Of a DNA stretch of 64,000 nt, positions 26,684 through 39,625 are shown in pieces. A program made the position numbers and the translations under genes. Each line of letters begins with the position of its first letter. Within the stretch, counting starts at the first letter, position 1. Below the pieces are notes generated by a model. The model was not told the DNA's origin and did not search any database. It saw only the letters and a program-made list of their open reading frames with translations. The stretch is from contig NC_067115.1 in NCBI RefSeq assembly GCF_021347895.1, positions 13,649,876 through 13,713,875 on the forward strand, given 5' to 3'. Source of the stretch: Acanthochromis polyacanthus (lineage: Eukaryota; Chordata; Actinopteri; Pomacentridae).

Positions 26684-27682
26684 CACAGATAGAGAGGGAA
26701 ACCCTCCTGACCTGAAACCCTATGCAGCCTACCAGGACCAGGGTTAGGCTGTACAGGAGGGACATTGGGGAAATGGGGGGGAAGGAACATTGCAAAGAGA
26801 GGAGAGACTGAAGTCTCAGCTGTGGTGGAGGAGGAGCATGAAATCTTCCCTTTTCTCCCTCACCTCACCCTGTGCTCTTTGACCTGCTGCGAGGCAGAGC
26901 TCTGGACATATCTGGTCCACTACATGGAAGTGCATGAATCTTACAGCATGTCGCGCTTTACGCTGGCAGGAAAACCTTTTCTGTTAGTCCTGCTTTTGTT
27001 CACTTTTGTATTCTACCTTAATGAAGTTACATTTTCTGAAGCATCACTGTGACTATTTTCCAACTGACGTTTTGTTCAGATTTGCAGGCACAGTGCTACA
27101 GGTGTTTTTGGTTTTTATTATTGTTAGTTTGGTACCTTCTTTAATTGGACAGTCAATTTCACTTCAGACATTTGTTAATCTGATCACATATTTTACTATC
27201 TTTTTTGCTGTTATTACCACATAATGAGGCTTTTTTTCTTTACTGAATCATAAAAAAACGAGGACACTTGCCCTTGACTAAGACAGGTCACCCTCACCTG
27301 TTCTGCTCAAACTCAAACAGCAGAATGTTCTTTAAGGTAAAAAGAAATATCGTGGCTGTTGATGAAAAACTGCATTTGTGAACAAGACGTCTCTCTTAGG
27401 TGAATAAATCGTTGCAGAAGTTCATGGGTGCTCGATGAGCAAATTCTGAAGGTTGTTGACTCCAGCTTGAGAAGCTCCTTTTTCATTGTGATCTTCTCTC
27501 TGAGAGCAGCTGCCTGCGGAGAGAAATGTACAGACTAAACAGTGACAGGGACCCGTGGCGAGGACAAATACACAGATAAGTCACAAAGACAGAAAACAAG
27601 AGCGAGAAACAGAAGGTCAAGGCTATATTGTGTCTGAATATAGTGTTTGTCCATGACACTGATGGAGAGCTATTGCTTTATG

Positions 27683-27800
27683 CATGTGTGTGTGTGTGTG
27701 TGTGTGTCTGTGTGTGAAAGTGTGTGTAGGTGTGTCTGTGTGCGTGTGTGTGTCTGTATGTGTGTGTGAGAATTTGTATGTTTGCGAGTGTGTGTTTAAA
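27683..27800 (+). repeat. Imperfect GT-rich region
   Basis: GT runs of up to 12 units are broken by CTGTGTG, AAAG and TAGG interruptions, giving an old, decayed microsatellite. It lies 50 bp left of a G-quadruplex-prone run. Confidence 0.85.
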
Positions 27801-27852
27801 TGTGTTTGTGTTTACATTTTTACACATCAGCGCTTTCCGTGGAAAGGATGGC

Positions 27853-27875
27853 GGGGGGTGGGGTGGGGTGGGGGG
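27853..27875 (+). other. G-quadruplex-forming run
   Basis: The plus strand holds four G runs of 6, 4, 4 and 6 bases, each separated by a single T. Single-base loops give the most stable class of intramolecular quadruplex. It is intergenic, and no transcript direction is known here. Confidence 0.8.
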
Positions 27876-29439
27876 TCATCGTTCACTTGGTCCCACACAC
27901 CATGAGGGTGTCTGCTGGTCGTGCCCCTGATTTGGGTCAAGGGACACCCCATTCAGGTCCATTCCATCCCCCCAGAACCCCCTGCTGCTTCTGCGCTCCA
28001 TCCCATCTCAGCAGCCTCTTACTCCTCCATGCCAGGGATTGTTTCCAAAGATTAGACTTAATATGAATATCCATAAACAGAATGGGACTCCCAGACTGTG
28101 AAAGCTATCAAAGACATATTTGCATCTAATCCTCAAAGAACCCCTCCCACCCCTTACAGAGAACTCGCTACCCCCTTTCGGCCCCCCGAAAAGATCCTAC
28201 TAAACCTCCCCTGAAAAAAAAACCTTCAAACCTGCCATCCCCCCAGCCCCAGAAACCCTCCCCTCTTGCCCCCCGGACCATCCCATCCATTCCCCAACCG
28301 TTGGGCCAGACAAGACCAGACCAATTCTGTTGGGGATTATTTGGCTTAGTGATGAATAATGGATGACCATCTCCCCTCTGGCTCTCCACCACAGTAGCAC
28401 CTCTCAATTGGCCTTGGCATCAAGCCATTCACTGGCCTGTCTGGATGGCTGCTTGGCCGGCTGGCTGGCTACCCGGCCCAAGAGATCTGCAAGGTGATTG
28501 CAATATTGGGAAAGTATGGACAGAATATTAGTTATGAATATTGAAAAAACTGTGATATTCATCCATTTACGAAGGCTTCGATCTGTATTATGTTGCATAA
28601 AGCAATATTATAAAGTATAGTGTAAGCATTTTATAATTTAGCAATCAAGAGGGTTTCATGTAAAATGTCATGTTTATTTTGAAGTTTAAAATGTTAAAAA
28701 TAATAGTTCAAACTTCTCCTTCACACATGTTTGAAAGAGCAGCTCTCTCCTTGAAGTATTTACTAGAAAGCCACACTTTGAATATGAAATTACGAAAGCC
28801 CTTTCAATAAATTAATATATAAACCAATTGTCTTTGATACTGAGTATACCACGGGGGCAGAAAGAGTGTTGTACAGAGCGTGGGAGAAAGGCCTGAACAT
28901 TGTCCTTGCCCTGAAAAGCAAGGAAGCCACTCTTCTTTTATTCTTCCTCTCATCCTTGTTTTGCACTTTATCTCTTTTCATTCGCTCCGCTCTCCGTCTT
29001 ATTTTCAATGGAGCACTTGGGGCCAAAGAGATGTCAGTGGTGTGGATACACACACACAAACGTACACACACAAGGACACACCTGGGCATAAGAGCGCCAG
29101 CTGAAAGGAGACAAGTTCATCTAAAGGGCCTGGCTAACAGTAACACAGGAGGGGCCAAGTCCCTTTGTGCCCCTGGTCCGCTCAGAGGCTTCTTACCCCT
29201 CGCTCCTCCTGAAGACAGACTCCCAAGGTGCAATTCGACAAGATGGTTTTTGTACACTCATTATTTGTGACCCTTTTTTGTCTTTCATTTTCTTGTTTTA
29301 CGGCTTTGTTTGTTTGTTTCTTTCAGCCGAGGGGCAGAGTAGCCTTGGGTCTTTTGACGACAGCTGTGCTGCAGAGCGCCGCATAGAAACAACACAAGTT
29401 CGGCACAATGACTGACAAGCGCTTTGTAGGAAAGGAGGC
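27876..29439. other. Intergenic DNA without a recognisable gene
   Basis: C-rich at 28,140-28,290 (CCCCTCCCACCCC, CCCCCCGAAAAG). The block 28,385-28,600 (CTCTCAATTGGCCTTGGCAT, GGTGATTGCAATATTGGG, ATATTAGTTATGAATATTG) has regulatory-type composition, but evidence is thin. Confidence 0.5.
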
Positions 29440-29625
29440 CCACAATGAATGTGTCCCCACTAAAGACTACCGGTTAGCCCCATAAAGACCAGAATATTAG
29501 AGGCAGCCTGGTCCAAGAGTGTCAACTCCATTAATGCAACCCCCCCACTGGTGTAGATTGGACAAGTGCAAGCTGCATCATGCCGGACAACGAGTATATG
29601 CTCTAAAGTGTGGATATAAAGTGCA
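29440..29625. promoter_or_regulatory. Candidate conserved non-coding element
   Basis: CGGTTAGCCCCATAAAGACC, AGAATATTAGAGGCAGCC, CCAAGAGTGTCAACTCCATT and AATGCAACC form a repeat-free block, 300-500 bp left of the heat-shock-element array. Confidence 0.25.
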
Positions 29626-29942
29626 AACAGGAAAAGCTGAAGACTGACAGATCTATCTGTAAGATCTAAAAAATAATCAGGAAAAATGACAATAACAAAG
29701 AGATTATAACCACACATACTTTGTTCCCAGTATTACACAAAGAAAAACTACAAAAAAAAAATCCAAAACATCGAAGGTAATACAAAAAAACCTGTCCATA
29801 CTGCAGGCAGAGGAAGTATGTACAGGGTGTAGTGAGGTCAAGGCCTGCTGCTAGTCCCCACCACCCCCTAGTCCCACTCTCTTTAACCCCTGGGCCTCAG
29901 GAATCAACCAGGAGTGAACCTTGAGTGGCGCGGCATTTCTCA

Positions 29943-29965
29943 GAAACTTCCAGAAACTTCCAGAA
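29943..29965. promoter_or_regulatory. Heat-shock element with five alternating units
   Basis: The sequence contains GAA, TTC, GAA, TTC, GAA, each separated by exactly two bases, the ideal arrangement for HSF trimers (three units suffice; five is strong). It arises from a 10-bp tandem repeat, CAGAAACTTC, present twice and then partly. An additional TTC lies three bases to the left, off-phase. No gene start is recognisable beside it, and the nearest gene end (bcl11a) is 6.2 kb to the right. It may drive an unannotated transcript or be a chance product of the tandem repeat. Confidence 0.6.
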
Positions 29966-30994
29966 CCCTTCACCCCTCAACTTCGACGGTCTTAGCTTCA
30001 GTCACCCCTGCAGCAGCTGGAGCAGCTCAGAGGCACATACATAAGAATATATGTGGGGCAAACACTGATAAGAGAGGATAAGGAAAGTAAACACAAGAAC
30101 AAAAGAACTGTACATGTAAATAGGATATAGGTTTTAAAAATTCTATGGTCTAGCCTTACTGTTGAACAATTACTGCAGTATTAGATAACTAGATGGCAAA
30201 ATAAATTATGTTTATTAATGAAGTCCCTCTCTAGTCATTGATTAATCCCCGAAAAACAAATTTTTGTGTATCAGAGTTATAGATTAGGAAGTTTTACACA
30301 TGAAAACAATGCCTTAAAGTAGCTTATATGCAACTCTACAGCATTGCGAGTGTGCAGATCTGTGAAGTCCCTGCCTCTCTTTCCAACCATCCCTCTCAGC
30401 ATATCAGTTCACCTATAACTCTGCTCAAACACTGTAAAATTGCTCTGCTCTAAACAGTGACAAGTTGTCAGTTTGGAGTAATTTAGCCATACATCTTTGA
30501 TTCTTAAGCAGACTAATGATACTGAAGGCACCACCCTGTAAGATGACAAAATTGATTCCTTATAGTCATGATGCTTAAAGCCCCAAAAGTCTGAATTTCT
30601 CATTGTTTTTTTTGGGATTGTCATCTGTACACTATAGACCCAAAGTGGAAACACAAAGTCATGGCATTGACTGCTTCTTTTGCTGATGATTTCTCTTGTA
30701 TCAAATTAAAGATACTAGTATATAGACATGTTAACTTGCTTCCTAACTAGGGTTATGCAACTGAATTTTACAGTTAATCTCAGCCCTGAAAACACTGCAG
30801 TCTGTTTTTTTTTTTATAATTCAGTGTCTTTAATTAGATACTCAGTGGTTGGCAAAGTCTGACGATATCATTAGAGTTATTCTCTCAAACTTTCAGGACT
30901 TTGGACACCTCAATGCCATACGACCAAAGACATTACACAGATGAGTAAACTGGACATAGTGTGCGAAATCAATCATTCGAAGTACCGTTTTGTT

Positions 30995-31524
30995 AGCCTA
31001 GCTGCGCTAGACCCAGCTCTGACAATGCAAGGGTCTAGTTACCCTCGGTAAGCCTCGAGGCTGGATGCTCCTACAACTGGCCGACGAATCACCATGAAGT
31101 GTAGAGTCAGAAGGCGGGCGTAACTAAGTGACGACAGAGGCGCGATGAGTCTGACAGAAACAACCGGAAACAACTAGTCTAGCCGCGCTAGACAACCCAC
31201 GGCAACGAATTTAATTCTCTGCCAGGGTCGACAACAAAAACGATAACAGTCGTTGAGCTCCATTAGCACCTACTCTGAATAATCTTTCTGTTAACATGTC
31301 TATAATATACTTGAGCTTCACCCATTGACTGTATAAATAAGGCTTCACCGAACTCCCACATCCTCTGATTTCTGACGCTCTAGGAACTACGTCAGCCTAT
31401 TCGTTGCGCTGATTGGTTGTATACCTACCCAATTGCTGCAGAGTGATTTGAAAGACAACCTCCCTCCCTGCCGAGGGTAACTAGACCCTTGCGTCGTAAG
31501 AGCTAGGTCTAGCGTGGCTAGGCT
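30995..31524. mobile_element. Foldback (MITE-like) DNA transposon with 54-bp inverted ends
   Basis: The left end (30,995-31,048) and the reverse complement of the right end (31,471-31,524) agree at 48 of 54 positions, both beginning AGCCTAGC and ending AGTTACCCTCGG. An 11-bp direct repeat, ACCGTTTTGTT, flanks the element at 30,984-30,994 and 31,525-31,535. If the ends are taken one base further out the duplication is 9-10 bp. A duplication of 9-11 bp suggests a Mutator-like element, but the superfamily is not settled. The 420-bp core has no reading frame of note, so this is a non-autonomous element. Confidence 0.85.
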
Positions 31525-31535
31525 ACCGTTTTGTT

Positions 31536-34500
31536 GCTCCACACCCATCCACCGCCATAGACATGCACCTTTACAAACAGCCTAACTGCATAAATGCTGC
31601 ACCGCCTCTTGCATTGGCACTCACCTTTGGCAGTGGATGGAAGTCATGAGATGTGGATTTGTTCAATGGGGATGCAATTCTTAGTAACACTGGGCTGCTG
31701 GGGTCATGGGTTCAAATTCCTCCTGCCCAACTCTGCTCCACACCATTTAAGACATTTTTTATAAGCCACCAAAAAATGTGTAAACATCTTCTTGTTTTCA
31801 TTCTTTTCACATTGTCTTTCATCATGAAATTGTGCGATTATATTTAAAGTGTTATGTCCCACTAACAACTGTTTTAACTCCACATTTACGCGGCTATGAA
31901 TCTCATTTTGGAGAACTGAATTCCATTATTTTGTTGCATGAATTCAAAGAAGTAGTTCAACATTTTTTAACAATACAGTTATGTGGTTGTTTGTAGCTGA
32001 CTGTACCCTCATATTTACTGGACAGATATGATAGTGGTAAAATTTTATTCTGATTCTGAAGAAGGCAAAAAAAAAACAGTGCACAGATCACCTTGGTGTC
32101 TTCAAGTCAAAAGCGTGTATAAACAAAAGCAATTCTGATGAAAAAACCCCAACTATCACATATTTTCAGTCAAACACCAGCCAGAATCAATAACTCTGAG
32201 AATCCCTGTCACGGGTGACATGGTTTACAAGCTATAAATTATGTATTTGCTGAGTTACTGTCCAGCCCTAACTGACACTGAAATATAATGGCTTAAAGAG
32301 GCCAGAGGATGAACTTTGCCTCTTTATTCACAGGACAGTAAACAGGCGCCCTGCTGTCTCCTATTGCACACACAGCGTACAGCTCTCCCTGACACACACA
32401 CACAGACGTAGACACACATGCAGGTGCAATGAAAAGCACACAAAAGTCAGAGGGTACTGATAATATGACCCTGTTTTACTGGCCATATAAATTCTGCCAG
32501 CAGTGTTGCACCTGGAGAACACGCGCACACCCACAAGCAAATATGATCACCAGCAACCTATATGAATGCATGCATGTGATCGCACCATATCCCAGTTAAT
32601 GCACGCATCTAAAAACAGCGTGCACACATGTATGTACCTGAACGTAAACACGGTTTTTGTCCAAAGCACGGAGGGTTTAACAGTCAAAACATTGTGACAC
32701 TGAGCTCCACTCCCCGAGGTTCAAGGTCAGATCAGTCAGTCTCTGGAATTCACTGGCCTTCCCCGCTCCACCCCCACCTCACCCCTTGACCCTCCCCTCT
32801 CCTCCAGCCTCCTATGCTCTGGAATGAGCCACCCCTGCAGTGTGCCAAAGGAAACCCCTACAGCAGTGGACCAACCACATACTGATATCATACAGTGCAG
32901 CTTTCATTGAAATTGTGCTGACCTGCACAAGGCTGGTAATTACGTCTTAGCGCACACATGCACAAAGCAGCGCAAACGCTCTGGCAGTAATGTGCAGTAA
33001 CGTTTTTTAGGATTGGTGTTGTCCGAAAGGTCAATAATAAAAGCGTTCCATATATGATTGTGCACCATGAAAGAGTCCAGTCAATTATGAGCCTGCGCTG
33101 TATCCAACACATTCCGTCCCCCTCACCCCTCGCCCCCTGTCCTTCTTTTTCACTCCGAGGTCAAAGTTTTCACCTTATCTGGAAGCCATCAGCAGTACCA
33201 GTCCCACCTCTGTGAGTCATTTAGCTGAAACTGTTGCACATCGTTAAAATCCTTCTCTCTGGGTCGGAGAAGTGGGAAAAAAAAGAGGAAAAAAATCACA
33301 CACAGAGACATTTAAAGCAATACTTCACAAACGAGGTAATCCAGGTCTCTGCCAAGATTTTCCCTGCCAGTTACAGCACATATTGTCTAGCGGGCAGACC
33401 ACGACTCAGATGTTGTGAAGGAGAAAGAGGAGGAGAAGGAGGGGGTTGATTCTGCTGTGATCCAGTTTACTATTTTGGCTGGGGCTTTCTTCTCGCTGTG
33501 TGGTCATGGGGGAGCTCGGCGCTGCCAGCAGGCACTGAGGACACTGGCTGGCCGCAGCCCGACACAGAAGCCACATGGTCCGAGCGAGTCAAGAGGGGGA
33601 GAAGTGTAAGGAGAAAAAGGCGAGCAGAGCAATGGGGTGAGGAATGCGGGTGAGGTTATTCTGGTTTTCTCTTTTATGTTCTCACATTTTCTCACTCTCC
33701 GTCCCCACTCCCCCGTCTCTTCTTCCTCTCCCTCGTGCTCCTCGAACGCTTCCTCCTCGATCTTGCACTTCAACTTCAGCCTGACCAAACTTGAAGCCTC
33801 GTCCCTCTTATCCATCTGTCTGTCCCTCTTTTATCCCTTCCCCCTTCTCTCTCTCTCCTCAGACAGACACAGCTACCCCTCCTGGACGTTTCCTTTCTGC
33901 CGGCCTGCCCCAACAAAGGTGCTCAGTCATGTGAAACCTAATCTCCAGCCCCCCAAAACCTGACCCTTGACCCCTTCAGTCTTCACACAGCCAGAGGGGG
34001 AGGGGAACCCAGGCAGGAAAGGGAGGCTTTTGGGAAAAGGTCACATTCCCGAAGACACTTTTGTGTACGCACGTGTGTGTGTGTCCATGTGTGTATGTGT
34101 GTGTGTGTGAACGTGCATGCACTCAGTCCATTATGTGGTTTGTGTTCCAGCGTGAGCATGTGTGTTTGATTCTGTGTCTGCATACAAACACGCATAAAGG
34201 GAAATGTTCCTGTGTACTCCTATGTGCTTACCTGCCTGTTAGGTTTTCATGTATGTGGTTTGTGTGTGTCTGCTGTACAGTAGCTGTGAGTGTCTGTGTG
34301 CATAGGCACAATGTATGTGCATGTTTGTGAGAAAGCACTTTCAGCCCTGGAGCATCACTGCCGATAGACAAAACACAGACTTTGTTTTCTAGCCGGGCCA
34401 GACCTGCAAGTCTTGTCTGGGCAGAGCTCCTCTCCTTCCACCCTATAATGGCAGTCCTCAGATCTTTGTGTATGTGGGAGTGTGTCTGTAAAACACAGTG

Positions 34501-36189
34501 TGTATGTGTGAGGCGCTGGGTGTCAGCTGTCCTGGGTGATTAGTGCTTTTATATTGTTCCAAGGAGCCCGGACGAGGCCCCCTCTTCACTGCACCACAGC
34601 ACAGCTGCAGTGTGCCTCTCCATCTCTGCTTTTTCAGTCTTCCTCTACTCGCTGACACTCGTGAGCCGGGCTCGAACCCAAGAAAAAATTATCCTGAAAC
34701 AGAGGCAAGAACTAGAGGAAGAAAAATGGACAAAAAAGCGGACCGTGACAGAGTGCGTATAGCATGTGGAATGAAGAAAAGGAGGGATAGGAGAGATAAA
34801 GAGGGATGATCTACTGACAGTTGACGTAAGAAGGCGACAAAAGCAATAGAGAGAAGGAGCAAAGGCAGAGGAATAGAGGGAAGGCAGCGAACGGGGAGAA
34901 GTGGCATATTAGGGGGATTAGAGAGTCGATTCAACGCACCGACTCTCTCCTGGAAAGGATTTCCCCAGTTATGCCTGGGAGGCCTCCACTGCTTTAAACA
35001 CACGTCAGGACACAGAAAGAGAGAGGTGAAGAAGGGGAAAAAGCAAGAGGGAGGTGGCAATCTTTATCTTTTCAAGAATGTTTGTAAACTAGTTATAATT
35101 AGCATAATGAACTAATAAATTCTTGCCCTCTGACAGAAAAGCAGCGTTTTCCCCCAAGACGAGCCAGAAATTACCATAACACAAATAACAGTTTTCATTT
35201 TCTCCAACATCTTGTTTTGTAAATGAAACATGAGTGAAGAAAACAATTCAAAGAAGACCATAAATATTGTTTTCTGCATGACAAACCTTCTAAAACTATT
35301 CTCTTGAGTCAAAGAGCTGCGACTGTTGCTTTTAAGATTTAAGGACATATGTCTACACAAGGAGGAGGGAGGCAGGGGATGGTAGGCAAGAGCTGAGAGT
35401 CTGCTATGGGAAAACTATGCCTGCTATGCACGGGTTGATTGGTGGCAGGATTTGTGGGCCAGAGCATTGTTGTTCTCCTGACATTGAACTTGGGTGATCT
35501 TAGACAAGTGAGCGGGGGCAACCCCCTCCTAAAGATTACAAATGTGTATATGTGCAAGAACACACAGACACACAGCCTAACAATTCCCCTCTCCCAACAC
35601 CCACCCAACCAAGCCAACTTCCTTGCAACTCTGCTTTATCTCAACTGTCAACACCTGGCCTAAGCAGGAACCTCTCTCTATCTGTGAACTTTAATCTGGC
35701 CCTGCTAGGCAAACAGCGCCGGGCTCGGACAAGGAGAGTGATTAGTCTGTCACGTTGCCCTCCAGTGCTTCAGTGGGAATGGAAGGAAAGAGGGAAGGGA
35801 GTGGTCGGAAGAAAAGTAAAAAGAGAGATTGGGACATAGGAAGACACACACACAAGCAGATAAAGTATCTTGAAAAAAGAGCAGAAAGTCTGAAAAGAGA
35901 CACCAGGAGAGGAAAAGGTAGGGGAAAGACAGTAGATAAATGTTTGTTGGAGATGTAACACAGATGCTTATGGCCTGACAAGGCCAGAGACACAAATATG
36001 ATGGTGAACGTCTACCTCCATGACTTGTAACTTAAGCCATGGAAATTTGACTACAAAAAAAAGCATAATGTAGAAAAATTAATTGTTTATGCTTGTGTTT
36101 TGGTATTTGTTTCTGCTCTCAATGTTTTCATACATTCACATCTTAGTCAGAGAGTGTGTATACAAACCACAATAAAAGGAAAAAGCACC
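31536..36189. other. Intergenic DNA just downstream of bcl11a
   Basis: No gene recognised. CT-rich and purine-rich runs at 33,700-33,870 and 34,850-35,050 generate long biased reading frames. GT-rich segments lie at 34,070-34,115 and 34,255-34,300. The plus strand has an AATAAA near 36,171 that could end a convergent transcript, but nothing supports one. Confidence 0.5.
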
Positions 36190-36220
36190 AGTTTCAGATA
36201 TGTATGTAATACTTTTTATT
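36190..36220 (-). terminator. bcl11a: Distal polyadenylation signal of bcl11a
   Basis: AATAAA occupies 36,215-36,220 on the minus strand. Further along the transcript direction, about 40-60 bases after the hexamer, there is a T/GT-rich stretch (TTTTATTGTGGTTTGT), the usual downstream element. Cleavage is therefore expected around 36,190-36,205. This is the last canonical signal that fits the end of the low-repeat 3' UTR, but transcript data would be needed to fix it. Confidence 0.55.
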
Positions 36221-39200
36221 TTTTTCAAGACAAAATGGCTGAGTGAAGAGAATAATGCAGACAACAGCTGAAAATAGAGTGGCATCTCCATAACTGAAAA
36301 ATAACAACAACAAAAATCTGTAAGTCGAGAAAAAACTCATAAATGTCGGTCAATGACCTTTGGTCATCGACAGAAAATTAAGCCATCACAATTCATCAGG
36401 AGGGAGAAAACTGAACTGATTTGTTTTGCAGTGACTCTGTTCTGAACAGAGCGTGTGTGTGTATAGTCATAATAAATAATGTTGGCCAATGCCATAGGTC
36501 AACTTCAAGTTCAGTTCAGAACAAATAGCTTGAGAGTAAATACAGAACAAAGGATGAAATCAGGCTGAAAACTTAAATGTACCTCAATACCATCGACAAT
36601 GATAACATGTACCAAACTTTTCTTTTCGTGATTTCAGTTCTATTTAGGATATGCCTTGCATATGAGATGTACCATATTTAAATTATAAAGCACCATGGTC
36701 CTTTTGGCAATGAAAAAAAATCTAAATTACAAAAAGAAAAAAACTGTAGCAAAAAAAAAAGCTTTTCAGATTGATGTTGGATTGATTGCATATGACAAAA
36801 TGTCTTTTTCAAAAAACAGCTGGAATGTTATCAGGTGGTACATGATCAAGGACAGTAAAAAGTTGGCTACCAAGAAACCCCAACAATAGCTTGTATTACT
36901 GCATATAAAATGGCAGGAGAGAAAAATATATAAAACAAACTAAAAAGATATGTACAACCACCTGTTTTAACCTCATTGTGGTCACTCCAGCGGGACTGCC
37001 TGAAAAGGCCATCACATGACCTCTCACCCTTGGGGAACACCACAACATTTTATTTTTCAAAAACATACTTATTTTCAAGCATACAAATTATTCACACTAT
37101 ATTATCCTGCCAAAATAAGAAAATATACGGTGGCAGCTTGTTGGGATTTTTTTCACTACAGAAAAAAGGGTACATTGAAACCTTTAAAGAGTACAGGCAA
37201 AACAGTTAAAAATACAGGCTCCAACATAAATACTATAAGTGCCTACACTAAGTGAACATTAATTTCAAATACCATTCTAAATACAGGAAAAAAGTAGACC
37301 ATAAATGTGTTTTGAACATAGGAACTTACATGAGTGTGCATTTTCCTATGTGTTTTAAGTTCTCTCTATATATTTATATATCATAAATCTCTCCCCGATT
37401 CAAATTTTTGTTCAACCTGAAGACTTGTGTATAGTGAAGGCAAAAAGATGAGAGACATGTTCATTACATAGTGATCGAGTCCTGGATGTCACCAGGACAG
37501 AAAAGAGAAACAACAGTTGAACAATAAGAAATTAAAACTGAATTTAAATAAGGTTCTCCCCTAAGATATTGAAGCATTACCTTAAAAAAATCAACAACAC
37601 ATTTTACTTATCTTTTTAAATGAAATTTGTAGAATGTTTATTTTTCTGTACTGAGCAGTATATTTCTATAGTTGGTATGAAGCAGGATATTTCTATGGCG
37701 GTTCCTGCATTGATATTTCCAAGAGCCAAACTGATGTTTAGTTCTCAGAAGGAGACATGGCTGGCAACAGTTCGTAGTTCATCATTTTTACCTGTTTTTG
37801 TTCTTTTTTTGTTTTTAATGCAAAGCAATGACACCACACTAATCTGTCAGCATAAGAGCAAGTTTTCCCTTGAGTGTCCGACTGTAAACTGGGAAAATTG
37901 AACAGTGCACGTAGGTAGTCCCAGATCTGAAATCTGGTCCTCATTTTATACTCAACCGACTGTACCTCCGATTAGAGAGACAGATACAGAATCCAAGGCA
38001 GAGTGACAAGTGCTATATCATCAACAATGACAGGGGTGGAGATAAAAACAAAAATACAGCTACCACAATGAGGTCTAAAGCAGGTTAACTTTAAAAAATG
38101 GGAACATTTTACTCTTAAAAACTTGTCCAGAAGGGGTAGTGTGCTGAAAAAAAGTACTTCTACTGAATTTAGACTCCTGACTTTTTGATTTAGACAGTTT
38201 CCAATGTGAGTTAATAGAAATAAGTTTCAGATTACTTAGGGTTTCTAACATCTAATGTGGGTAAAGAGAATTAACGCTATAAGGACATAAATTTTTGAAT
38301 TGTAGAGACACCTGGTAAACCCACTCCCCACTCACTACCCCGACCCTCACCCACCCTTATGCTCCTACACCCACCCAACCCTCACCCAAAATCTGTCTGG
38401 CTTACAACGACTAAATCCCACTCTGTGGTCTTCAAGTGACCGCTGGCTACACTGCCTGTCCGGCTGACACCGAAGAAACATAATTCTGTGCTACTTACAA
38501 AAAGAAAAAACAAGCAAACTTTTAATTTTCAAAGAAAATAAACACTCTGGAAAATTAAGAGCTTTACGTTGGTTAAAACAACTCATCAGAGTACCCTCTC
38601 AGTATGGCACACATGTACCGAAAAACACCTAAACCGAAACTTTACACACTAAACTCCTACTCCTTTTTGTAGCATGTAACATGCCAGTAAACAGAATTGT
38701 AATCTTGAAAATAACAATATACAAGTGTCAGGCAGATAAATGATTTACCAGAGATGCGCATAATCGTTTTTTTTTTTTTTTCCATTTTTGTTTCAGCTGG
38801 TTCCCTACGCTCTGCTTAGTCAAAAAAAACAACAACAACAGGGTCAGGTGCTTGATGCAAGGACCTGCTTATTCCATATGTGCACAAAAATGTCCTGTAA
38901 TCTTTTATAGCTGAAACTCCGAGCTTATAGCAAAAAGGAGGATTAACTAATGCAGGTAAAATATCCAAGGCACTCTTTGTTGTCATTTCACACCATATTG
39001 TTAATTTCATTGCTGTTTGTAAAAGAAATATTTCATGGCGCTAGTGCCTAGCATTTCATAGGCAGCCCAATTTCTTATATATATATATCTCTTATCTCAA
39101 TGTTGCATGGAAAATCTTTCACAAAGATCAGTTTTAAGTGTGACCCTGCTTGTCTTGATGTTTTGCTAATATGACACCGTCCACTATGTTTGAACACAAA

Positions 39201-39625
39201 ACTTTACATGATATGTAAAACAGTATGTACTGTATGCAGCATGGGTTTTCATAACTAGTTTTTTTTTATGTTGAAGAAATCAAACGAATCAACAGCAACA
39301 CATGTACAACCAAACCCACCAGCCGATGACAATTTTCTCTCTAAGTAGCCAAAACACACTGAGCATGCTGTCCAGTTACAAAAAATACAAAACGTGTAAA
39401 TTATTGCACAATAGAAAGGCTCAAAAAGTTTTGCGTTTGATGCAATAGTATTGCCCCATTGATGGATCATGCATCCAGCTTTTTCCAGTCGGGGGTGAGA
39501 ACAGGGCTGCTCTGCGCACTGGTGTCTAACCCTGTTGTCCTTTCCCCTCACTTATCGGCTAGTTAGCCAGGGTTGCGTTTTAGCCAGGCGAGCGGAGAGA
39601 GAGCTGCCAGCATGCTGCTCTTTGC
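36195..39625 (-). other. bcl11a: bcl11a 3' untranslated region (long form)
   Basis: About 3.4 kb follow the TAG stop before the most convincing polyadenylation signal. The sequence is AT-rich, has no coding signal, and carries few repeats compared with its surroundings, all typical of a long conserved 3' UTR. The length is similar to the long 3' UTR of mammalian BCL11A-XL mRNA as I remember it. A Pumilio-type site (TGTACATA on the minus strand, 36,949-36,956), many AT-rich stretches, a TA run near 39,077-39,088 and a poly-T run on the plus strand near 38,767-38,780 are visible. Earlier AATAAA hexamers occur at 37,637-37,642 and 37,049-37,054 (minus strand) and could give shorter forms. Confidence 0.65.

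Noticed and set aside
31655..31745. tRNA-like sequence with GGGTTCAAATTCC
   Set aside because: The B-box-like phrase is present, but no A box at the right spacing and no T-stem pairing were found.
36165..36182. Plus-strand AATAAA as the end of a convergent gene
   Set aside because: No coding exon or transcript evidence on the plus strand to its left; a single hexamer is common by chance in AT-rich DNA.
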